A stretch of DNA of 18,391 nt. Origin: Flavobacteriales bacterium (lineage in GTDB: Bacteria > Bacteroidota > Bacteroidia > Flavobacteriales_F > PHOS-HE28). The notes beneath the pieces were generated by a model. It did not search any database. It was given only the letters and a program-made list of their open reading frames with translations, and had not been told where the DNA came from. The first letter of the stretch is position 1, and each line of letters opens with the position of its first letter. The DNA lies in assembly GCA_020437875.1 (NCBI GenBank), contig JAGQVR010000024.1:1-18391 (forward strand). Reading direction: 5' to 3'. The position numbers and the translations under genes are program-made. Below, piece by piece: positions 7,901-14,309 of the stretch.

Positions 7901-10900
7901 GCGATCAGCCCATCCCGTTCCAACTGACGGCAACCCCCAGCGGAGGCACGTGGAGCGCGAATACGTTCAATGTGACGCCGCAAGGTGCGATAACCCCGGC
8001 GGGAGCGGGTTCGGATGTACTCACGTACAGCTTCGTGGATGGGGTTGGATGCAGTGGAACGGACCAGGTGAACGTTACCGTGGTACCGATCACCGAACCG
8101 GCTTTCGCGGGGAATGACGCGGCGGTTTGCGTGAACAGTGGCGACCTGCAACTCGTTGGCTCACCGGTGGGTGGTACCTGGTCGGGTACAGGTGTCTCCG
8201 CAGGCGGTGTGTTCGACACGGGTGATCCCGGCACCTTCACCTTGACCTACGCCCATGGCACGGCCACCTGCCTGATCCAGGACCAGGTGACGGTGGTGGT
8301 CCATGCCCTGCCCGTGGTGGATGCGGGAGCAGAGATCGCGATCTGCCTGGATGATGGACCCCAGGTGCTCACAGCGGATCCGCCCGGTGGATCCTGGAGC
8401 GGAACAGGCGTGGACGCTGCGGGCAACTTCGATCCCTTGCAGGCCATGCCTGGTGGAAATACGGTGAGCTATAGCTACACCGATCCGCTTACGAGCTGTA
8501 GTAACACCACCAGCACGCTGGTGACCGTGAACCCGCTACCCGAGGCGGTGATGGATCATGATCCGGTGGCCTGTGTGAACGTGCCATTCGCGTTCGATAA
8601 CAACAGCAATGGCGCTGCGAACTACGAGTGGGACTTCGGCGATGGCACCTCGTCGTTCTCCGCAGCACCTCAGCATACCTACACAGCGGCGGGGACCTAC
8701 ACCATTCGGCTGATCGCCATCACCGGTGCGGGTTGTCGCGACACGGCGTTCAGTTCACTCGACGTGTGGGAGGGACCACAGGCCTCCTTCGAATTGACCC
8801 CGGGACTCGGATGCGGCCCCTTGGAGGTGGACTTCACGAACACGTCGAGCGGAGAGGGCCTTTCCTACGTGTGGGAGTTCGGCGGTCTTGGCGGTTCTGC
8901 GGATGAAGCACCGGGTCCCTTCACCTTCCCGGCTGCGGTCACGGATTCCGTCAGCTACCCGATCACCCTGACCGTAACGAACGCGTGCGGCCTGGTCGTT
9001 GCGGATGGAGAGGTGACCGTACTGCCCATGCCCGTCGCTGAGTTCGGTCCCAGTTTGGACATGTACTGTTCAAGCGCTCCGGTCCCCTTCGGCAATGCGA
9101 GCTACGGTGCACCTTCCTTCTTCGAATGGCAGTTCGGCGATGGCGCGATCAGCAACGATGCGGGGTCAACGGTGACGCATGTGTACGTGACGGATGAGGA
9201 CCCATTGGCGGTAACGGTGATGCTCGTTGCAGGCAACATCTGCGGTTCGGATACGGCCTATCAGGAGATCACCATCCTGCCGAACCAGGTGAACGCCTTC
9301 TTCAATGCGGACCCGGTGCAGGGTTGTGCGCCGGTGACCGTGGAGCTCACCCAGTTCAGTGTGGGCGATACGGCCTTCTATTGGGACCTCGGTGACGGGA
9401 ACATCAGCAGTGCACATGACCTCAGCTGGACCTACGATGAGCCGGGGACCTACTCCATCGAACTCTTTGCCTTCGGCTGTGGCTCGGATTCGATGACCAC
9501 GGATATCACGGTCTTCCCCGGCCCTTCGGTCGACTTCACCTTCCAGCCGGTGAGCGCCTGTGCAGGCGTTCCCTTCCAGTTCGATGGAACGGCGACGGAT
9601 GTGAGCGGTGTGGTCTGGGACTTCGGCGATGGCACGATCTCCACCCTTTCCGATCCGGAACATGTGTTCCCGGGAAGTGGCACCTTCCCCGTCTCGCTCA
9701 CCGGAACCGCGGTGGGCAGTGGCTGCACGACCACCGCGACACACGCGGTGGCGGTGCTCGCCGCGCCACAAGCCTCCTTCGTGGCGGGTCCCATTACGGG
9801 CTGTGTTCCACTGGAGGTGGCCTTCGACAACACCAGCACCGGGATCGACTACGCCCAATGGGACTTCGGCGATGGCAACACCTCGGCGAACATGGATCCG
9901 TTCCACACCTACACGGACCCCGGGACCTACCAGGTGCGTCTGGTCGCGGAATCCCAGAACGATTGCCGGGATACCGCTTACACCTCGATCATCGTATACC
10001 CATTGCCGGTGGCAGGCTTCGAGCTGTCGCAGTACAGTTCGTGCGAACCGACGACGACCGTTCAGACCATCAACAATTCCTCGGGAGCGGTGGGCTACAG
10101 TTGGGTCCTCGGCAATGGAACCACCAGCGTGCTCAACCAACCCGAGGTGACCTATGCCGAGCCGGGGAGCTACCCGATCATCCTGACGGTGACGGACCAA
10201 CATGGCTGCGCGGACAGTGCCACGGAGACCTTCATCCAATACCCGACGCCTGCTGCGGCCTTCACCACGGAGCCGGAGCCGGGTTGTGCTGGCTATCCCA
10301 TCGCCTTCATCAACGGATCGGTGAACGGGGTGGGTTCCCACTGGAGCTTCGGGGACGGACACACCAGCAATACCGACTTCCCACTGCATACCTACGCTGT
10401 TCCGGGTACTTATGATGTCGGGCTCATCACCTATGGAGCGGGTGGCTGTTCGGACACCCTGCAGGTGGAGGAGGCGGTGCATGTGCTCGAACGCCCGTTG
10501 GCGGCCTTCGCCTACGACACCCTGCAGAGCATCGCCCATGCCTTGCAGTTCCGCAATGAGAGCGAAGGCGCCGTCTCCTACACCTGGGACTTCGGCGATG
10601 GAGAGACCACGGAAGCACGCCATCCGATCCACATCTTTCCGGCCGATGGGGGAGGTTTCGTGGTCTGCCTGGTGGCGGTGAACGACCTGGGCTGCCCCGA
10701 TACCGTCTGCACCAGCCTGTATGTGCCGGGTGATCCGAACATCTTCGTGCCGAACGCCTTCACACCGAACGACGATACCCGCAACGACACCTTCAGGCCG
10801 ATCCTGAACGGCTTCGTGGGCTGGAACTACCGCTTCATGGTCTTCGATCGATGGGGACTGCCGGCCTTCGACACACGCGACCGTAGTGCGGCCTGGGACG

Positions 10901-11010
10901 GGACCCGTAACGGGGTGGATTCACCCGTGGACGTTTATGTCTGGAAGGTGATCGTGGAGCGCGATGGCGATGCACGCGACTTCACCGGTCATGTGTCGCT
11001 GGTGCGCTGA
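4936..11010 (+). CDS. Giant multi-modular PKD/Ig-like surface protein with T9SS type B sorting domain
   Basis: An exported, adhesin-like protein of about 2,024 residues. The proposed TTG start gives a signal peptide MELRRLFIVVAAFGTGAVAPMFGQ; no ATG exists before the hydrophobic core, and the in-frame TTG at 4864 would add 24 non-signal residues. About eight Ig/PKD-like modules (residues 25-755) include one YEVDYGDGNG and one YQWTGPNGFSS. Six GGTWSG repeats follow (about 756-1202), then nine PKD modules of about 80 residues (about 1205-1930), most with WDFGDG and a closing HTYTxPGTY. The final 90 residues (VPNAFTPNDD...FDRWG...GHVSLVR) form the gliding-motility-associated type B sorting domain. 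Nearly every module carries a cysteine near each end, suggesting one disulfide per module. The role is probably adhesion or surface structure; no catalytic domain was seen. A glcD-like gene starts 15 bases downstream. Confidence 0.9.
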   Translation: MELRRLFIVVAAFGTGAVAPMFGQCTADAGPATATVCGGQPLTLNGAGTGAAPLSYSWSGSSNLTNANSANATFLQPVPVNSALSVNLTLTVTDANGCVATDVIAVTVNVTPRASLTSPDGNPDLYTAPDGSSFALCGTGLGTYPFQFADASTAQAGASYSVDWGTPPSPYAPPAGGWSQNHDYPIGLHTINYTISGPGACSHTASYSVFLGSNPSVGTSNPGNTVVCSGTELVFPLNNTSGNSPGTIYEVDYGDGNGTSFTHPPPASVSYGYPNTNCPGAPYIFRVDAITPCPITSFATAGPIYITDQPQASFTMSSDTACANSSVTFTNTSSGVGGPSCNQPTRVWTISPAMGWNATGLGALNGSTQPNQWTNGSNSIGVQFTLPGTYCITLNVGNNLCGTDEVEHCVCIEGPPQPSFTVSPVMGCAPFTGVVDNTSVSPNSCLTTFDWSVNTSGGACGSGPAWNYTGGTNATSVEPQFQFTQAGTYSVRLQATNSCGTFQQTEVVTAHAPPQVDVAALGTGTCAGDCVDPSAVVQDCGAPINTYAWTFSGGTPNTANTLVPPSICFSAATSSSIALTVTNACGSATDVTTLAVGTVPAAPVIASNSPVCAGQILSLSANAIPGLTYQWTGPNGFSSDQPAVTIQGVTAASAGTYNVVAITNGCAGPSATVDVQVIPAPALTVTPASAAICNGASASFTVSGAGNYQWYIGNTLVGTGPLFNTSPAISTTYTVTGSTGGCPGSATVPVTVFPITNVNAGADRIECDQAIPVNLNGFPSPGTWSGPNVTAAGVFTPVPGQLGPVTLTYTHVDGNGCTNSDQMVVTVQDLVVVADAGNDVTLCEGGPTVNLPATPAGGTWSGAVANGQFTPSTAGDFTATYYYGTGTCATSDQVNIEVLPAPVLNLTSVPAMCIDAAPVALTATPAGGTWSGNGVTGPSYTFDPAAAGAGQHILSYAFTDPAGCSSTSNIQVTVSALPVVDAGSDVQLCDQPIPFQLTATPSGGTWSANTFNVTPQGAITPAGAGSDVLTYSFVDGVGCSGTDQVNVTVVPITEPAFAGNDAAVCVNSGDLQLVGSPVGGTWSGTGVSAGGVFDTGDPGTFTLTYAHGTATCLIQDQVTVVVHALPVVDAGAEIAICLDDGPQVLTADPPGGSWSGTGVDAAGNFDPLQAMPGGNTVSYSYTDPLTSCSNTTSTLVTVNPLPEAVMDHDPVACVNVPFAFDNNSNGAANYEWDFGDGTSSFSAAPQHTYTAAGTYTIRLIAITGAGCRDTAFSSLDVWEGPQASFELTPGLGCGPLEVDFTNTSSGEGLSYVWEFGGLGGSADEAPGPFTFPAAVTDSVSYPITLTVTNACGLVVADGEVTVLPMPVAEFGPSLDMYCSSAPVPFGNASYGAPSFFEWQFGDGAISNDAGSTVTHVYVTDEDPLAVTVMLVAGNICGSDTAYQEITILPNQVNAFFNADPVQGCAPVTVELTQFSVGDTAFYWDLGDGNISSAHDLSWTYDEPGTYSIELFAFGCGSDSMTTDITVFPGPSVDFTFQPVSACAGVPFQFDGTATDVSGVVWDFGDGTISTLSDPEHVFPGSGTFPVSLTGTAVGSGCTTTATHAVAVLAAPQASFVAGPITGCVPLEVAFDNTSTGIDYAQWDFGDGNTSANMDPFHTYTDPGTYQVRLVAESQNDCRDTAYTSIIVYPLPVAGFELSQYSSCEPTTTVQTINNSSGAVGYSWVLGNGTTSVLNQPEVTYAEPGSYPIILTVTDQHGCADSATETFIQYPTPAAAFTTEPEPGCAGYPIAFINGSVNGVGSHWSFGDGHTSNTDFPLHTYAVPGTYDVGLITYGAGGCSDTLQVEEAVHVLERPLAAFAYDTLQSIAHALQFRNESEGAVSYTWDFGDGETTEARHPIHIFPADGGGFVVCLVAVNDLGCPDTVCTSLYVPGDPNIFVPNAFTPNDDTRNDTFRPILNGFVGWNYRFMVFDRWGLPAFDTRDRSAAWDGTRNGVDSPVDVYVWKVIVERDGDARDFTGHVSLVR
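7201..8541 (+). repeat. Six tandem GGTWSG modules within the giant surface protein
   Basis: Six consecutive protein-level repeats of about 70-80 residues, diverged at the DNA level. Each has a Cys, about 15-20 residues, then P-x-GG-T/S-W-S-G/A, a beta-rich stretch with a (L/V)xY strand, and a second Cys in contexts such as NGCTNSDQ, GTCATSDQ, AGCSSTSN, VGCSGTDQ, ATCLIQDQ and TSCSNTTS. The W-S-G centres read GTWSGPNV, GTWSGAVA, GTWSGNGV, GTWSANTF, GTWSGTGV and GSWSGTGV. Repeat edges are approximate. Confidence 0.8.
8545..10731 (+). repeat. Nine tandem PKD modules within the giant surface protein
   Basis: Nine protein-level repeats with a period of about 240 bases. Their core motifs begin near 8628, 8868, 9121, 9379, 9610, 9855, 10093, 10337 and 10576. 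The cores read YEWDFGDG, YVWEFGGL, FEWQFGDG, FYWDLGDG, VVWDFGDG, AQWDFGDG, YSWVLGNG, SHWSFGDG and YTWDFGDG, so copies two and seven have lost the exact GDG turn. The first eight have a Cys at each end. The ninth lacks the N-terminal Cys and instead has Cys in VVCLVAV and GCPDTVC. Module edges are approximate. Confidence 0.85.
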
Positions 11011-11013
11011 GCG

Positions 11014-11021
11014 TACTTTCG
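11014..11021 (+). promoter_or_regulatory. Candidate -7 promoter element for the FAD oxidase gene
   Basis: TACTTTCG, identical to the element at 4910-4917, lies in the 15-base gap between the giant gene's stop and the oxidase ATG at 11026. If it works as a -7 box, transcription would begin at or within a few bases of the ATG and give an almost leaderless mRNA. Read-through from the gene upstream is equally possible. Confidence 0.35.
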
Positions 11022-11025
11022 ACGC

Positions 11026-12441
11026 ATGGGCCGTGTGATCGTGAACGAAGCCGCGCGAGCTGCACTCCGCGGGGCATTGACCGAAGGTGATCTGCTCGAC
11101 TCAAGCGAGGACCTCGAGCGCTATGGTCGGGACGAGACCGAGGACCTGCTTCATGCCCCTGATGTGGTCGTGCGGCCGCGCAGCACGGGCGAGGTCGCTC
11201 GCATCATGCGTGTATGCGCGCAGCACCAGCTCCCCATCACACCCATCGGCGGTCGCACGGGATTGAGCGGTGGAGCCTTGTCCGTGTACGGTGGTGTCGG
11301 TCTCGCGCTGGACCGCATGAATGCCATCGAACACATCGATGAGCACAACCTGCAGGTGACGGTGCAGCCCGGCGTGATCACGCAGGTGCTTGTGGATGCC
11401 GTGGCCGCCAAAGGGCTTTACTATGCGCCGGACCCCAGCAGCAAGGGGAGCTGCACCATCGGCGGCAACCTTGCGGAGAACGCAGGAGGTCCGCGCGCGG
11501 TGAAGTACGGCGTGACCCGGGACAACGTCCTCAACCTGGAGGTGGTATTGCCAAGCGGTGAAGTGATCTGGACCGGTGCGAACACCTTGAAGAACGCGAC
11601 CGGTTACGACCTTACGCGGCTGTTTTCGGGCAGCGAGGGCACCTTGGGGATCATCACCAAGGCCGTATTGCGCCTGCTTCCCCTGCCGAGAGCCTCCCGA
11701 TTGATGCTTGTGCCTTTCGATAGCGCCATCAGAGCGTGCGAGGCGGTGAGCGCGGTATTCCGGGCAGGCATCACGCCGAGCGCGCTGGAGTTCATGGAAC
11801 GGGATGCGATCGACTTCACGCTGGCCCATGTGGAGGGCATCACGATCCAGGTGCCGGACACGGTACAGGCGCACCTGTTGATCGAGGTGGACGGCCTGCA
11901 CGAGGAGGTGTTGTTACGCGAATGCGAGATGATCCTTGAAGTGGTGGAGGCCCATGGCTGTGGAGAGGTGCTATTCGCGGAGACCAGTGCCGAGGTGGAC
12001 GCGCTCTGGCGATTGCGGCGGAACGTGGCCGTGGCCGTGAAGGCCCACACCGTGTACAAGGAGGAGGATACCGTTGTGCCGCGCTATGCCCTGCCACAAC
12101 TGCTTGCCGGTGTGAAAGCGATCGGGAGGGAGTATGGCTTCCGGTCGATCTGCTATGGCCATGCCGGTGATGGCAACCTGCACATCAACATCGTGAAGGA
12201 TGGTCTCTCCGATGCGTTCTGGAAGGAGGAGCTGCCCAAGGCGATCCGGGAGCTGTTCAAACTCACCGTTTCCCTCGGCGGCACGCTCAGCGGGGAGCAC
12301 GGCATCGGCCTGGTGCAGCGACCATACATGGACATCGCCTTTTATCGCACACAATTGGAGCTCATGCGGGGCATCAAGCGGGTCTTCGATCCACACGGGA
12401 TCATGAACCCGGGGAAGGTGTTGCCGGATACACCGGAATAA
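11026..12441 (+). CDS. FAD-linked 2-hydroxyacid dehydrogenase (GlcD / D-lactate dehydrogenase family)
   Basis: A 471-residue flavoprotein of normal length for the GlcD/D-lactate dehydrogenase family, which oxidises D-2-hydroxyacids such as D-lactate or glycolate to 2-oxoacids. The N-terminal FAD-binding domain has PITPIGGRTGLSGGALSVYG (from about residue 69) and SCTIGGNLAENAGGPRAVKYG (from about 143), then ATGYDLTRLFSGSEGTLGIIT. The C-terminal oxidase domain carries the metal/substrate motif YGHAGDGNLHINIV (His379, His386) and GGTLSGEHGIGLVQ (Glu424, His425). No iron-sulfur domain is fused and no glcE or glcF follows, so a stand-alone enzyme is likely. It has no signal peptide. The exact substrate is not readable. 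The ATG at 11026 is preceded by TACTTTCG and is 15 bases from the giant gene's stop; a strong hairpin follows the stop directly. Confidence 0.9.
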   Translation: MGRVIVNEAARAALRGALTEGDLLDSSEDLERYGRDETEDLLHAPDVVVRPRSTGEVARIMRVCAQHQLPITPIGGRTGLSGGALSVYGGVGLALDRMNAIEHIDEHNLQVTVQPGVITQVLVDAVAAKGLYYAPDPSSKGSCTIGGNLAENAGGPRAVKYGVTRDNVLNLEVVLPSGEVIWTGANTLKNATGYDLTRLFSGSEGTLGIITKAVLRLLPLPRASRLMLVPFDSAIRACEAVSAVFRAGITPSALEFMERDAIDFTLAHVEGITIQVPDTVQAHLLIEVDGLHEEVLLRECEMILEVVEAHGCGEVLFAETSAEVDALWRLRRNVAVAVKAHTVYKEEDTVVPRYALPQLLAGVKAIGREYGFRSICYGHAGDGNLHINIVKDGLSDAFWKEELPKAIRELFKLTVSLGGTLSGEHGIGLVQRPYMDIAFYRTQLELMRGIKRVFDPHGIMNPGKVLPDTPE

Positions 12442-12443
12442 GA

Positions 12444-12470
12444 AAGGGGCATCGCATTGCGATGCCCCTT
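12444..12470. terminator. Bidirectional hairpin terminator between converging genes
   Basis: A perfect 12-base-pair stem, AAGGGGCATCGC paired with GCGATGCCCCTT, around a three-base loop ATT. It starts two bases after the TAA of the FAD oxidase gene and ends 19 bases before the stop of the minus-strand DUF4397 gene. The flanking A and T bases are few, so it is not a classic U-tract terminator. Its symmetry and position suggest it ends transcripts from both sides. Confidence 0.8.
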
Positions 12471-12489
12471 CCGATCGAGTTGCTGGTGA

Positions 12490-14211
12490 TCAGCGGGCCA
12501 CTTGGAACGGCACGGTATACGTGCTTTCGTCGCCAGCCACCTGCAGGAGGTAGGACCCGTTGGTCATGGTGGTCAACGGGATCCGGAGACGCCCATTGAC
12601 AAGGTCGACAGCAGGGATGTCCATCACCTTGCGACCGGTGAGATCCGTGATCGCTGCCGCAAGTTGATCATTCACCTCGTTCCCGAGGGAAACGAACACC
12701 TCATCAGAGGCGGGGTTGGGCCAGGCTTTCACCTCGATGCTCGCCGCTTCTTCGGCCACGCCCACGTTCACATGCACGGGCAGTTCGACCAGCGAACCAC
12801 CTTCAGGGAATGCTGCCCACAGACCGAATCGCGGTCCACCGCTGTTCGCAGATGGATCTTCGAAGCCGGAGGCGAGGACGGTGACACCGAGGCCTTCCCA
12901 GTGGTCGGTCGCGGCAAGGGCATCGTACTCCTCGATCGGTTCACCACCTCCATCAACCACCTCGAGAATGAAGTCGTTGGCGGGAACGTCAGCATAGAGG
13001 GAGAAGCCACCGTACGCAAGTTCGTCGGCCAGGGTACCCTGACCGCCGCTCTGGTCGTTGATGTCGATCGGGTCGTCCGCGTCCGTTGAACCGTGGTGGA
13101 AAAGCAGGCTCACGGTCTCGTTATCAGGTCCCATTTCCCGGGCACTGGAACGCACGTCCACTGACAGCGGTACGAATGGCTCGTATCCGACCGAGGTGAC
13201 GATCCCATTGATGACCGCGACGTTGGACCTTCCAGCCCCTTCGCCAAGGTCGAATTCCTCGAAAGCGTCGAAGACGTTCGTGCTGTTCCCGGGTGCGATC
13301 GCGACGATGTTATCGTTGTCCGGGTCAATGTCCATGAAGGCGGTGGCCGTGCGGAAAGCGAGGTCGTTGATCAGCAGTGACCCGTCCAGGTAGATGTCTA
13401 TGACGGAGAGTGCGTTGTCCGCACTATTGTTGATCCATTGCACGCGCGTGGGCAGTACCTCCTGACCGACCAGCTCGATGAGGTCGCCACCACCCGGCTC
13501 TGCGAGCCATAGCCCGAATCCCGGTCCATTCTGGTTCATCATTGGATCCACGAAGCCTGATGCCACTACCACGACAGCCCGGTCCTGAAGCCCCAGCGGT
13601 CCCAAGGGCGCGGCGTACGAGTAGGTCCCGACTCCTTCCATGGTCAGTTCGAGGGAAAGGTTCGCCGAGGGCATGCTCAGGTAATCCACGAACTCCCCGT
13701 ATGGCAGGGAGCCGAAGAGACTGCCGACCGGTACGGCCACCTCCTCCATACTGAAGCCAGGGGCATCAGTGCTCCCGTTGAACATGAGTATGTCCGTGGT
13801 TCCGGAAGAAAGGGAACTTTCACGGGCAGGCGAGAACAGGGCAAGGGAAAGCTCCGGTGCAGGTTCATATCCTGCAGCGGAAATGATCCCGTTGACCACC
13901 GCCACATACTGTTCGCCTTCACTGAGCGAAAGTTCGAAGGAAGCGATCACATCATCGGATCCGGTGCTGTTGGATGGTGCGAGACCGATCTCCAAGCCGG
14001 GTCCAGCCGGAACGTTCAGGAAAGCGGTGGCCGTCCGGAACGCCATGTCATCCTGATCCAGTTCACCATTGATGTAAACGTCCACGATGCTGGCGGCCGC
14101 ATCCGCGCTGTTGTGGATCAACTGGACCTGCGCGGTCTGCGCGAAGGTCGAGGTGGCATGGACCAGGAGGCATGCCGTAAGAAGTGGGAGGGTGTGTCCA
14201 AGTCGTATCAT
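12490..14211 (-). CDS. Exported tandem DUF4397 protein with T9SS type A sorting domain
   Basis: A 573-residue exported protein. Residues 1-25 are a signal peptide (MIRLGHTLPLLTACLLVHATSTFAQ). Two DUF4397-like modules follow, starting at about residues 27 (VQLIHNSADAAASIVDVYING) and 257 (VQWINNSADNALSVIDIYLDG). Both continue with D-x-AFRTATAF, a VAVVNGI/VAVINGI strand, a GSTDA segment, and an end of type VVVASGFVDP...GPGFGLW or VTVLASGFEDP...GPRFGLW. From about residue 494 the type A sorting domain (VKAWPNPASDEVFVSLGN...ITDLTGRKV...NGSYLLQVAG) targets it to the type IX secretion system. The duplicated modules must come from an internal duplication. DUF4397 has no established function that can be assigned here. 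It lies 98 bases downstream of the CotH gene on the same strand and may share its transcript. Confidence 0.88.
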   Translation of the reverse strand: MIRLGHTLPLLTACLLVHATSTFAQTAQVQLIHNSADAAASIVDVYINGELDQDDMAFRTATAFLNVPAGPGLEIGLAPSNSTGSDDVIASFELSLSEGEQYVAVVNGIISAAGYEPAPELSLALFSPARESSLSSGTTDILMFNGSTDAPGFSMEEVAVPVGSLFGSLPYGEFVDYLSMPSANLSLELTMEGVGTYSYAAPLGPLGLQDRAVVVVASGFVDPMMNQNGPGFGLWLAEPGGGDLIELVGQEVLPTRVQWINNSADNALSVIDIYLDGSLLINDLAFRTATAFMDIDPDNDNIVAIAPGNSTNVFDAFEEFDLGEGAGRSNVAVINGIVTSVGYEPFVPLSVDVRSSAREMGPDNETVSLLFHHGSTDADDPIDINDQSGGQGTLADELAYGGFSLYADVPANDFILEVVDGGGEPIEEYDALAATDHWEGLGVTVLASGFEDPSANSGGPRFGLWAAFPEGGSLVELPVHVNVGVAEEAASIEVKAWPNPASDEVFVSLGNEVNDQLAAAITDLTGRKVMDIPAVDLVNGRLRIPLTTMTNGSYLLQVAGDESTYTVPFQVAR

Positions 14212-14309
14212 GCGAGTTCCGTTTTGGGAGTTCGTAGGTCAAGAACTGGTAAGGTCCGTTCGAGGGCCGTCAAGATAAGCACGCGAATGCCGCATGCTGC
14301 CGCACTCAC

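Noticed and set aside
6190..8151. 653-codon open frame on the minus strand inside the giant PKD gene
   Set aside because: The plus-strand frame has a signal peptide, repeats and a sorting domain. The antisense translation is Arg/His/Gly-rich without any motif, as expected for a shadow frame in GC-rich DNA.
9166..10632. 488-codon minus-strand open frame opposite the PKD modules
   Set aside because: It mirrors the repeat coding on the plus strand and shows no domain, signal peptide or start context of its own.
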